From the IMG/VR virus record IMGVR_UViG_3300042301_005263, positions 1 through 25,595 of that record: 25,595 nt of DNA; one strand, 5' to 3'. Numbering within the stretch: position 1 is the first letter of the stretch; the number at the start of each line of letters is the position of its first letter. Under the pieces are notes generated by a model, which was given only the letters and a program-made list of their open reading frames with translations, was not told the DNA's origin and did no database searches. The translations under genes were made by a program, and so were the position numbers. Below, piece after piece: positions 16,136 through 23,025 of this stretch. Origin of the DNA: a virus.

Positions 16136-17099
16136 AAAAATCTTCAATATTTTCAAGATCTGGATTTTCTGTAAAAATTTGGTCTTGATCAACAAATGTA
16201 GAATCGTCCCAACCCCAATCTAAACCATCATCATCGCTCAATAATAATTCTTCAGCAGATGCCATGGAGGAAACAGGTTTTGCAGACCAAAATTTACAGC
16301 TCCAATAACGGGCTTTCCATTTCGGTCCAATATTTGTATCGCATTGATGACGCGCTCTAAAACTTTTTCTACGCTCTGGGTCGTCGCGGCGAATCTCCAT
16401 ATTTGGATCGCCAAATTTAACTATTACAGTATTACCTTTATCGTTTTTAACATATACGCCAAATTTTTTATTTGATCCACTTGGTAATCTAAATGGTTTA
16501 TTAAGCGTTTTCTTTTCTGCTTCTGTATAATCAATATCATCTAACTCGATATCACCTTCTTCTTCGATATCGACACCAGCTTTTACTAAATCAATACGAG
16601 CTAAATCAAAATCAATTGAGTCAAATTCCCAAAAACAATCTTCTGGTTTTTGTTCATAATAAAGCTCCTCTCCTCTAGCGACATCTTGATCTGCAGCGCG
16701 GTAAGAATCTTTAACTTTGCCACCTTTCTGCATTTTTAAAAACATATTGACTCTAGCCATTGCCCAACTATTTCTAGTTTGCCCAGGTCTGTGAGAAGTT
16801 GAAAAAGCACCAAGACCGCGACGATAAACTTTCTTTAATTGGTTTAGGGTAACTTTTTTATCATATTTTTCATTATGATCAGAAACCTTCTGTTTTAAAG
16901 AGTTAATTACTTTTTCAGTAAAAGTAATTTTTGAATCAGAATCTGAAGACGCTGAATCTGGTTTGTTTTTTTCTGAACCCCTTCTGCGCTCAGATGGTTT
17001 AGAAGGTGTTTGCGCTCCACTTTTTGGTCCAGGTCTTGATGCTGCATCAGACTCGACTCCAAAAAAACTTCTTAATTTAGATGAAAAATCAACTTCCAT
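16116..17099 (-). CDS. Conserved-looking phage protein of unknown function with two motif blocks
   Basis: A 327-residue protein in three parts. The N-terminal 60 residues are low-complexity (S, P, K, R, D rich) and probably disordered. Block 1 (about 83-122) has LNQLKKVYRRGLGAF, TSHRPGQTRNSWAMARVN and a following helix. Block 2 (about 213-272) has VYVKNDKGNTVIVKFGDPN, RRDDPERRKSFRARHQCD and PKWKARYWSCKFW. I recall similar blocks in uncharacterised tailed-phage proteins but cannot assign a function. A long acidic tail (DDDGLDWGWDD, EEEEL) ends it. The two cysteines of block 2 plus a histidine could bind metal. It sits between nrdA (44 nt upstream) and the glycosyltransferases. Its base use looks slightly less AT-rich than its neighbours, as expected for a structural or highly expressed protein. 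Confidence 0.8.
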   Translation of the reverse strand: MEVDFSSKLRSFFGVESDAASRPGPKSGAQTPSKPSERRRGSEKNKPDSASSDSDSKITFTEKVINSLKQKVSDHNEKYDKKVTLNQLKKVYRRGLGAFSTSHRPGQTRNSWAMARVNMFLKMQKGGKVKDSYRAADQDVARGEELYYEQKPEDCFWEFDSIDFDLARIDLVKAGVDIEEEGDIELDDIDYTEAEKKTLNKPFRLPSGSNKKFGVYVKNDKGNTVIVKFGDPNMEIRRDDPERRKSFRARHQCDTNIGPKWKARYWSCKFWSAKPVSSMASAEELLLSDDDGLDWGWDDSTFVDQDQIFTENPDLENIEDFFEEEEL

Positions 17100-17143
17100 T
17101 ATATTAATCTTACACTTTTTTTAAAAAAAATATATATTTTTTA

Positions 17144-18796
17144 TCAAGATTCACACGTTGAGCATGATAAAATTGATCTACTAAGTTCTTGAGATGGATT
17201 GCTAGAGCGTTGATAGTATAAACCTTTAATACCTTGTTCCCAAGCAAATATCATAAGTTCATTAACTTCCTTTGGCTTAGTGTTTGGTGGTATCATTAAA
17301 TTAAGTGATTGACCTTGGTCAATAAATTTTTGTCTTTGAGCTGCTTGAATAATAATTTCTTTTTGAGAAATCTCTCCAAATGTTTTAAATGTATCTTTTT
17401 CTTCTTGAGTTAAAAAATCAAGATGTTGAACAGAGCCACCTTTAATCAAAATAGACTTCCATGTTTCTTGATCATTTTTATCTTTTTCTTTAAGAAGCTT
17501 TTCGAGATAAGGATTTTTATAAGTAAATTTACCCTTGGCTAGATCCTTAACAAAATAGTTGCTATTAAGCGGCTCAATAGATGGTGAAACTTGACCCAAA
17601 ATAAATGAACTACTAGTTGTTGGAGCGACCGCAAGAGTGGTGGAATTGCGGCGACCATATCCTTCAAGCATTGGAGGTTCTCCAAATAAGTTTGCAAGTT
17701 CAATTGTTGCCTTATCTGATTTTTCTCTAATAGTGCGCCAAATTTGACCATTAAGCAGCTTAGCATCCATAGATTCGAATGGAATCATTTTTAACTGAAG
17801 TAGTGAGTGCCAACCAAGAACACCGACACCAAGAGCGCGTTGATTAATAGCAAATTTACGTGGAGCCTCCATAAACTTGACACCACCTGTCTTTTCAATA
17901 AACTCAGACATTACAGCATCAAGAAAATATACAAGGGTCTCTACTGCATCTGTTTCAGCAATCTCATTCCATTTCTCAAGATTAAGAGATGAGAGATCAC
18001 AAACAAATGATTCATCATCTGAATTAGAAAGCATAATTTCATTACAGAGATTAGAGTTATTGATTTTAAGCCCTTTATCTTTATACATTTGAGGAGCTTG
18101 ATTATTAGCATTATCAGAAAAGAAAATATATGGATAACCAGACTCAAAACGTTTCTTGATCACAAGACCCCAAATCTTACGAGCTTCTTTATCTCCTTCA
18201 ATCATCTTTTTCATCCATTCGTCAGAAACACAAACGCCGATTGACATTTCTTGAATTTCGTGACCTTCACCACGAATTTTAAGAAATTCTTCGATATCTG
18301 GATGATCGATAGGTAGATAAGCGGCAAATGAACCTCTACGAACATTGCCTTGAGAAACAACATTCATAAGCTTATCGTAAAGCTCCATAAAATGTACTGA
18401 ACCTGTAGATTTCCCGCCAGATGAGATTGAGGCTCCTCTGCCACGCAACGCTCCAAAATATGCACTAGTTCCTCCACCCGCTTTGGTCATTTGACCAACT
18501 TCTGAAATTTTTTCAAGAATTGAAGACATTTGGTCGGAAATGAAACTACCAAAACAGGAAATAGGTAGACCTCTCTCACGGCCAAAATTACTCCAAATTG
18601 GACTGGATAAGGAATAAAAACCCTTTGACATGTAATTGACAAATTTTTCTGAGAAACCATCAAGATTACCTAATAAAGATTCAGCTCTATCAGCAATGTC
18701 TTTAATCCTCTGTTCTGGTGTTTCACCTTCTGTCAGATACCCTCTTTCAAGAAATTTTCTTGAATCCTTGTTTAGCCAATATACCTCGTTCTTCAT
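17144..18796 (-). CDS. nrdA: Class I ribonucleotide reductase large subunit, no ATP cone
   Basis: A 550-residue catalytic subunit that reduces ribonucleoside diphosphates. Redox and radical residues are all present: the cysteine of ISCFGSF (near 81), the N-x-C-x-E site SNLCNEI (about 249-253), the partner cysteine of SFVCDLSSLNL (near 266), the radical-transfer tyrosine pair in GLYYQRSS (near 527), and a C-terminal CSTC pair for re-reduction. The protein starts almost directly with the catalytic fold (YWLNKDSRKFLERGYL); the about 90-residue ATP-cone of E. coli NrdA is missing. It should therefore lack dATP shut-off, a common adaptation in phage enzymes. The gene follows nrdB after 3 nt. The T4 order is the reverse. 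Confidence 0.97.
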   Translation of the reverse strand: MKNEVYWLNKDSRKFLERGYLTEGETPEQRIKDIADRAESLLGNLDGFSEKFVNYMSKGFYSLSSPIWSNFGRERGLPISCFGSFISDQMSSILEKISEVGQMTKAGGGTSAYFGALRGRGASISSGGKSTGSVHFMELYDKLMNVVSQGNVRRGSFAAYLPIDHPDIEEFLKIRGEGHEIQEMSIGVCVSDEWMKKMIEGDKEARKIWGLVIKKRFESGYPYIFFSDNANNQAPQMYKDKGLKINNSNLCNEIMLSNSDDESFVCDLSSLNLEKWNEIAETDAVETLVYFLDAVMSEFIEKTGGVKFMEAPRKFAINQRALGVGVLGWHSLLQLKMIPFESMDAKLLNGQIWRTIREKSDKATIELANLFGEPPMLEGYGRRNSTTLAVAPTTSSSFILGQVSPSIEPLNSNYFVKDLAKGKFTYKNPYLEKLLKEKDKNDQETWKSILIKGGSVQHLDFLTQEEKDTFKTFGEISQKEIIIQAAQRQKFIDQGQSLNLMIPPNTKPKEVNELMIFAWEQGIKGLYYQRSSNPSQELSRSILSCSTCES

Positions 18797-18799
18797 AAA

Positions 18800-19771
18800 T
18801 TAAAACAAATCGTCTTCACTGAATGATTGATTTTTTTTGCTATACTCGACTGGTCTTGAGTGAAAGAAGTCAGTCATGTTGTTGCCCAAAAGTTCTTCAT
18901 CAAACCATGTTGTACATGATATAAGATTTTCATCAATTTTAAATACTTTTGGAAAATTAATTTGAGATAGTGATTCATTGATTCTGTTTTTAATGAATTC
19001 CTTTAAAATATCTGCAGATAATCCATCTTCGTTGATTCCATTCACCATCCAATCAACGATTTTAGATTCTGATTTAAAAGCCTCTTCAGCCTCATGAAGA
19101 ATTCTCTCTTGAAGATCTTCGTCGAAAAGTTCTGGATGCTCATCACGAATTGTGTTAATTATTTTAATACCAACTAAAGCATGAATGTTTTCTTCATTGC
19201 GAGTATATTTTACCTGTTGATCAGTATCTTTAAGAACATTCTTAAATCTCGCAAACCAATTGATAATATAAAATTGAGAAAATAAAGACACATTCTCAAC
19301 AAATAAAGTAAATAGAATTAAAGCATAAAGATATTGCTTCTTTGAATCTTTATAGAATTTATGCGTGTACTTTTTTAAATACTTAACTCTTCCTTGAATC
19401 CACTCAAGTTTAAGATTTTCATCAAAAACATCTTCTAAATCAAGAACACTAATAAGTCTTTCATATGCGCTATTGTGAATAACTTCGATGTTAGCCATTA
19501 CATAACCAAGATCTTGAAGCGATGGGTGTGGTAAGTTTTCACCAAGCTTGGCCCAAAATGTTTTAACAGCGACTTCAATTTGCCCAATTGCTGATAATGT
19601 GCGAACAATAATCTCTCTTTCTTGACCAGTCAATTCGGTTTTGAATTGTTGGACATCCGCTTTAAATGAAAATTCCTTATCTGTCCAAAAGCCATTGTGC
19701 ATAGCTTCAATAAATTGTTCTGTCCAAGGGTATAAATTAGGTTTGCGGGAGATTTGTTCTTCAAAGATCAT
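18800..19771 (-). CDS. nrdB: Class I ribonucleotide reductase small (radical) subunit
   Basis: A 323-residue ferritin-like protein that makes the radical for NrdA. Ligands are visible: E96 and H99 in NIEVIHNSAY, E159 in LFVENVSLF, E194 and H197 in RNEENIHA. The radical tyrosine is Y103, four residues after H99 as in E. coli (H118/Y122). The position matching E. coli D84 appears to be a glutamate (E66 in AIGQIEVAV). The C-terminal tail (SFSEDDLF) is acidic with a terminal hydrophobic residue, as needed to dock on NrdA. It is the first gene of the minus arm leaving the control region, preceded by a promoter candidate with a very short leader and no SD. It works with the NrdA encoded 3 nt downstream and with the dNMP kinase encoded on the other arm. 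Confidence 0.96.
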   Translation of the reverse strand: MIFEEQISRKPNLYPWTEQFIEAMHNGFWTDKEFSFKADVQQFKTELTGQEREIIVRTLSAIGQIEVAVKTFWAKLGENLPHPSLQDLGYVMANIEVIHNSAYERLISVLDLEDVFDENLKLEWIQGRVKYLKKYTHKFYKDSKKQYLYALILFTLFVENVSLFSQFYIINWFARFKNVLKDTDQQVKYTRNEENIHALVGIKIINTIRDEHPELFDEDLQERILHEAEEAFKSESKIVDWMVNGINEDGLSADILKEFIKNRINESLSQINFPKVFKIDENLISCTTWFDEELLGNNMTDFFHSRPVEYSKKNQSFSEDDLF

Positions 19772-19785
19772 AGCAATGTATTTAC

Positions 19786-19813
19786 ACTATACCTTGTAAT
19801 TAAAATTTTGCAA
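19786..19813 (-). promoter_or_regulatory. Sigma70-like promoter candidate for nrdB-nrdA
   Basis: On the minus strand TTGCAA (19813-19808) and TATAGT (19791-19786) are separated by 16 nt. The predicted start point is near 19779, giving a leader of about 8 nt before ATG 19771, with no SD. The -35 match is 4 of 6, so confidence is moderate. Confidence 0.45.
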
Positions 19814-19838
19814 GTCGAAAAAATTATTATTTTTTTTA

Positions 19839-19866
19839 TTGACTTGTTGAAAATTGTCCATATAAT
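19839..19866 (+). promoter_or_regulatory. Sigma70-like promoter P1 for the plus-strand arm
   Basis: TTGACT (19839-19844), 16-nt spacer, consensus TATAAT (19861-19866). The predicted start point is about 19873, leaving a leader of about 116 nt to the kinase ATG. The palindrome at 19866-19879 overlaps the last base of the -10 and is centred on this start point, so the promoter looks repressible. Confidence 0.6.
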
Positions 19867-19879
19867 AACGTTAACGTTA
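19866..19879. promoter_or_regulatory. 14-bp perfect palindrome, operator-like
   Basis: TAACGTTAACGTTA is identical to its reverse complement. It covers the -7 to +7 zone of promoter P1, a classical repressor position. It can also be read as two tandem TAACGT hexamers; a third TAACGT occurs at 19981-19986, at the predicted start point of promoter P2. The binding protein is unknown. Confidence 0.6.
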
Positions 19880-19946
19880 CAGAAAAGCTTACCTGAATAA
19901 ATATTAATATTAATTAATATAAATATATTATATGAAATAATTTTTA

Positions 19947-19975
19947 TTGACAAATATTTTATTTTGCTCTATAAC
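19947..19975 (+). promoter_or_regulatory. Sigma70-like promoter P2 for the dNMP kinase operon
   Basis: Consensus TTGACA (19947-19952), 17-nt spacer, TATAAC (19970-19975). The predicted start is near 19982, so the mRNA would have only about 7 nt before ATG 19989. TAACGT at 19981-19986 overlaps the start point. This is the best-scoring promoter by eye in the window. Confidence 0.65.
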
Positions 19976-19988
19976 TCGCATAACGTAA

Positions 19989-20588
19989 ATGAGTTTAAAC
20001 AACAGAATCATAGCAATAGCTGGAAATGCAAGATCTGGGAAGGATACATTGGGTGGATTTCTATCAGAATTATTAAATGAATATGGAATATCAACATCCA
20101 TTAATTCTTTCGCAAAATCTTTGAAGCTTGAAGTCGATCCACTATTAAAAAACACAATTGGAATCTCTGCTTTTACCGAAGACTCGGAAGAGAAAAAAAT
20201 TATTAGAGATTTCCTCGTTTTTTGGGGTTCTAATGTCAGAAGAAAACTCGATCCAGATATATGGATTAAAGAATTAAAAAATTCACATGATGACAAATCA
20301 GTATTAATTATAACTGATTTGAGGTTTGAAAATGAATTACAATGGGTGAAAGAGAACAATGGTTTGGTTGTTTATATTTCAAGATTAGATGAAAATGGAA
20401 AAACAATAGAACCAGCAAACTCTCTGGAGGAGACTAATAATAAAATTTTATCAGCTTCATGCGATAGCTCTCTAACATGGATGACCTCAAATGACCAATC
20501 CTTGCTGAAAAGTCTTTCTAATGAAATACTTGATTCTGTTCTAAATAAAGAAATTTTTGAATTATGGAAAGCGACTTGTCCCTTATAA
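19989..20588 (+). CDS. Deoxynucleoside monophosphate kinase (T4 gp1-like)
   Basis: A 199-residue P-loop kinase. Walker A is GNARSGKDT (about 12-20). SFAKSLKLEV follows, as in dNMP kinases (FA-LK). An arginine- and tryptophan-containing centre (FWGSNVRRKLDPDIWIKEL, about 79-97) forms the NMP-binding and lid part. Then ITDLRFENELQWVKENNGLVVYISR (about 108-132) gives the Walker B-like strand, typical of phage dNMP kinases and of dephospho-CoA/adenylate-kinase relatives. It phosphorylates dNMPs, including those recycled from host DNA, and so completes dNTP supply with the ribonucleotide reductase of the opposite arm. It is the first gene of the plus arm and overlaps the sigma-factor gene by 25 nt. 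Confidence 0.85.
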   Translation: MSLNNRIIAIAGNARSGKDTLGGFLSELLNEYGISTSINSFAKSLKLEVDPLLKNTIGISAFTEDSEEKKIIRDFLVFWGSNVRRKLDPDIWIKELKNSHDDKSVLIITDLRFENELQWVKENNGLVVYISRLDENGKTIEPANSLEETNNKILSASCDSSLTWMTSNDQSLLKSLSNEILDSVLNKEIFELWKATCPL

Positions 20589-21136
20589 ATAAAATAAAAA
20601 ACAATAATGACGAATGGAGTTTGTTAGAGTTAATTAATAGACACTCTGGTATTTATACGTCAATGGTTGAAAAATTTGCGAAAGGATCGTCTTACGCGAT
20701 AGACAGAGGATTAATAATGGATGAAAAAGATTATACGATATATTCATCCGCATTAAAATTTGATCCAGATAGATCAACTAAATTTTCAACCTATCTAGCA
20801 AACGAAACAAAATGGAAATGTTTAAATATTTTAAATAAATTTAAAAAAAATAAAGAATTCTCAATTCATGATGAATTAAATTTTGTAGAACCCTGTTGTG
20901 ATAATTTTTTAGATGAATTAAACAAATACGAAGCTTTAAAAGATTTTAAAAAAATATTAAATGAAGAAAAAGATGAAAGATTGAAAAAAATTATTGACAT
21001 GAGATATTACATGTCTAATAATAAACTCACTCCTTGGAAAAAAATAGCTAAAGAATTGAATTTATCGATTCAAGGATGTATTAACATACATAATAAATTC
21101 ATAAACAACATAAAGAAACAAATATACCATGTATAA
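20564..21136 (+). CDS. Small sigma70-family RNA polymerase sigma factor
   Basis: A 190-residue protein with a region 2-like part (about 20-92): LLELINRHSGIYTSMVEKF, then FDPDRSTKFSTYLANETKWKC, matching the sigma region 2.2-2.4 FDP-R-FSTYA-W-R pattern. It also has a region 4-like helix-turn-helix near the C-terminus (DERLKKIIDMRYY, then WKKIAKELNLSIQGCINIHNKF, about 140-187). Regions 1.1 and 3 are missing. It would redirect host RNA polymerase to phage promoters, perhaps late ones as T4 gp55 does; its target motif is not recognised here. It is coupled to the dNMP kinase (25-nt overlap) and to ssb (8-nt overlap), so it is made early with replication proteins. Confidence 0.83.
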   Translation: MESDLSLINKIKNNNDEWSLLELINRHSGIYTSMVEKFAKGSSYAIDRGLIMDEKDYTIYSSALKFDPDRSTKFSTYLANETKWKCLNILNKFKKNKEFSIHDELNFVEPCCDNFLDELNKYEALKDFKKILNEEKDERLKKIIDMRYYMSNNKLTPWKKIAKELNLSIQGCINIHNKFINNIKKQIYHV

Positions 21137-21527
21137 CACAATTATTACAGCTTGTCATCTTGTTAACGATCCAGAATTGAAAGAAATTGGCTCCGACAAA
21201 AAGGTTTGCAAAATGCGCATCGCAATTTCAAATCCAAATTCAAAAACTAAATGCTTCATTGATTGTGAAGCATGGGATCGAAACGCAGAAATCTGCTCTC
21301 AGTATCTAAAAAAGGGAAGAGAAGTATTAATTCAAGGCGAGCTTTGTATGGACTCCTGGAAGCAAGACGAAAAAACAATGACAAAATATTTCATCAAGGC
21401 ATCTAATGTTCAATTTTTATCAAGCGGTAAAAAAGAAGACTCTACTCAAGCCGTGAATACTCAACAACCATCACAGGTTAACAAACAAACAGCAAATCAA
21501 AGCGCAGACGAAGATATCCCATTTTAA
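21129..21527 (+). CDS. ssb: Bacterial-type single-stranded DNA-binding protein
   Basis: A 132-residue SSB. The OB fold covers about 1-100 (TIITACHLVNDPELKEI, CKMRIAISNP, FIDCEAWDRNAEICSQYLKKGREVLIQGEL, YFIKASNVQFL). A glutamine-rich flexible linker and the acidic tip DEDIPF follow. That tip is the docking peptide by which bacterial SSBs recruit polymerase, primase, RecQ, PriA, RecO and exonuclease I. Its retention suggests the phage SSB talks to host or phage replisome partners. It coats ssDNA for the polymerase and RecA encoded on the other arm. The gene overlaps the sigma-factor gene by 8 nt. Confidence 0.95.
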   Translation: MYNTIITACHLVNDPELKEIGSDKKVCKMRIAISNPNSKTKCFIDCEAWDRNAEICSQYLKKGREVLIQGELCMDSWKQDEKTMTKYFIKASNVQFLSSGKKEDSTQAVNTQQPSQVNKQTANQSADEDIPF

Positions 21528-21530
21528 TTT

Positions 21531-22610
21531 ATGAAACTATTAGTTGAAGCCCCACTTAATTCTTTAAGTCTTGGAAACGTCTCATTAAATATTATAAGAG
21601 AATTCTTCAATAAGGATATCAAGATAGGCTTATTCCCAGTTGGAAATATCGATCTTAATAGTTTTGATTTGCAGTCCAATTTCTTAAATTACCTCCAGGA
21701 GTCGATAGACAATAGATTTTCTTTCTTGGATAAAGAAATACCATCTTTTAAATTGTGGCACTTGAATGGCAGTGAAAACAGGAAGAATAAAAATCAATAT
21801 TTATATACATTTTATGAGTGCAACCAACCTACCAATACTGAAATTTCGATAGCCAATGCTCAAGAAAAAGTATTTTTTAGTTCAAATTATTCAAAAAATT
21901 TATTTTTAAATAAAGGCTGCAGCAACTCTAATTTTATCCCACTTGGGTTCGACAGTGATTTTTTTAATACGAATAAAAATTATCTAAATAATGTAATTCA
22001 TTTTGGTTTAATGGGTAAATTTGAAAAAAGAAAACACACAGGAAAAATAATTCAAACATGGCTGAAGAAGTATGGTAATAATAATAAATACCAATTGACA
22101 TGCTGTGTTACAAATCCGTTCTTCAAGCCAGAAGATATGAATAATATTATTCAAAACGTGTTAGATGGTAAGAGATATACAAATATTAACTTTCTTCCAT
22201 TTTTGCAAAAAAACAAAGAAGTAAACGATCTTTTAAATTCAATTGATATTGACCTAACTGGTTTAAGTGGCGCTGAAGGTTGGAATCTACCAGCATTTAA
22301 TGCAACATGTCTTGGTAAATGGAGCATCGTTTTAAACGAAACATCTCATAAAGACTGGGCAAATAAAGACAATTCAATTTTAGTTGAGCCAGATGGTGAG
22401 TTTGATTGCTATGATCAAGTTTTTTTTCAAAAAAACTCAGAATTTAATCAAGGTACATTTTTTAATTGGAACGAAGAATCAGTTATCTCTGCAATGGAAA
22501 AGGCCGAAAACAAAGCGCGACAAATTAACACAGAGGGACAAAAATTAGCGGCCAATTTGACATACTCCAATACAACAGATAAGATTTTATCTAGTATTTT
22601 TAACGGTTGA
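21531..22610 (+). CDS. GT-B glycosyltransferase (family 4-like)
   Basis: A 359-residue protein. The N-terminal domain includes FYECNQPTNTEISIANAQEKVFFSSNYSKNLFLNKG (search for a bound acceptor, about 95-131) and FIPLGFDSDFF, the usual linker before the donor domain. The donor domain starts HFGLMGKFEKRKHTGKIIQTW and carries LTGLSGAEGWNLPAFNATCLGKW (about 244-265), the GAEG-x-N-x-P-x-x-A signature of family 4 enzymes. There is no signal peptide. It stands 3 nt after ssb in a replication-type operon, away from the main glycan block. It may act early, for example on host surface glycan or on modified phage DNA. Substrate unknown. Confidence 0.85.
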   Translation: MKLLVEAPLNSLSLGNVSLNIIREFFNKDIKIGLFPVGNIDLNSFDLQSNFLNYLQESIDNRFSFLDKEIPSFKLWHLNGSENRKNKNQYLYTFYECNQPTNTEISIANAQEKVFFSSNYSKNLFLNKGCSNSNFIPLGFDSDFFNTNKNYLNNVIHFGLMGKFEKRKHTGKIIQTWLKKYGNNNKYQLTCCVTNPFFKPEDMNNIIQNVLDGKRYTNINFLPFLQKNKEVNDLLNSIDIDLTGLSGAEGWNLPAFNATCLGKWSIVLNETSHKDWANKDNSILVEPDGEFDCYDQVFFQKNSEFNQGTFFNWNEESVISAMEKAENKARQINTEGQKLAANLTYSNTTDKILSSIFNG

Positions 22611-22635
22611 CAATTGGCACAATATATGATATAGA
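22607..22635 (+). promoter_or_regulatory. Sigma70-like promoter candidate for the small heat-shock gene
   Basis: Consensus TTGACA (22607-22612) overlaps the TGA stop of the glycosyltransferase gene. A 17-nt spacer leads to TATAGA (22630-22635). The predicted start is near 22642, two bases before ATG 22644, so the mRNA would be essentially leaderless. The -10 match is 4 of 6. Confidence 0.5.
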
Positions 22636-22643
22636 AAAAGTCT

Positions 22644-22970
22644 ATGAATACATTATTTAATGAATTATTTGGATCAACGGATTTTTGCTCCAGGGGTAAT
22701 TTAAAAAACGCCCATATTAAAGATTCTGGAGACGTATATCTGGTTGATTTTGAACTAGCTGGATATGATAAATCTGAAATTAAAATTACAGCAACTGATG
22801 AGCTTCTTAAAATCAAAGCCAAAAACGAAGAAAGATCTAAGGATCTAGCCATTAATCTTAATAATCTTGTTTCTATTAATCATATCAAATCAGAATACAA
22901 GAATGGATTACTAAAAATAACACTTCCAAAAAAATCCATATCTGATAGTCTAGATATAAAAATAAACTAA
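22644..22970 (+). CDS. Small heat-shock protein, Hsp20/alpha-crystallin family
   Basis: A 108-residue protein consisting mostly of an alpha-crystallin domain: VYLVDFELAGYDKSEIKITATDELLKIKA at about 31-59, and the hallmark GLLKITLPK (about 88-96). It has a short N-terminal arm (NTLFNELFGS) and a very short C-terminal tail without a clear I-x-I oligomerisation motif (LDIKIN is the nearest). Small Hsps hold unfolding proteins in an ATP-independent way and are known from T4-like cyanophages. It has its own promoter candidate and its own terminator, so it may be a monocistronic, separately timed gene, perhaps assisting assembly of structural proteins. Confidence 0.92.
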   Translation: MNTLFNELFGSTDFCSRGNLKNAHIKDSGDVYLVDFELAGYDKSEIKITATDELLKIKAKNEERSKDLAINLNNLVSINHIKSEYKNGLLKITLPKKSISDSLDIKIN

Positions 22971-22977
22971 CACAAAT

Positions 22978-23012
22978 AAAAATAGGCAGAATTGAATTTC
23001 TGCCTATTTTTT
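22978..23012 (+). terminator. Intrinsic terminator after the small heat-shock gene
   Basis: A perfect 14-bp stem: the left arm at 22978-22991 (AAAAATAGGCAGAA) pairs with 22998-23011, around the 6-nt loop TTGAAT, and runs into a T tract. With A-runs on the left it could also act on the minus strand. It ends the plus arm that starts in the control region. The loop TTGAAT followed after 18 nt by TATAAT (23016-23021) also gives a weak promoter match for the next gene. Confidence 0.9.
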
Positions 23013-23025
23013 ATATATAATATAT

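Larger units (their letters stand above)
19772..19988. promoter_or_regulatory. Divergent control region between nrdB and the dNMP kinase gene
   Basis: A 217-bp noncoding, very AT-rich gap from which both arms are transcribed. It holds one minus-strand and two plus-strand sigma70-like promoter candidates and an operator-like palindrome, each listed separately. Between 19885 and 19940 there is a nearly pure A/T tract (ATTAATATTAATTAATATAAATATATTATAT) that would be bendable and easily melted. No tRNA, small ORF with coding features or iteron array is seen. An origin of replication cannot be shown. Confidence 0.7.

Noticed and set aside
17100-17143. A/T-only palindrome (17125-17142) as a terminator after nrdA
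   Set aside because: It is perfectly self-complementary but has no G:C pairs and no loop, which gives a weak hairpin; in such AT-rich DNA it is not convincing evidence of termination.
19768-20359. Two minus-strand open frames over the control region and the kinase gene
   Set aside because: The first is an I/N-rich product of AT-rich noncoding DNA containing the promoters; the second is antisense to the P-loop kinase. Neither shows domain features.
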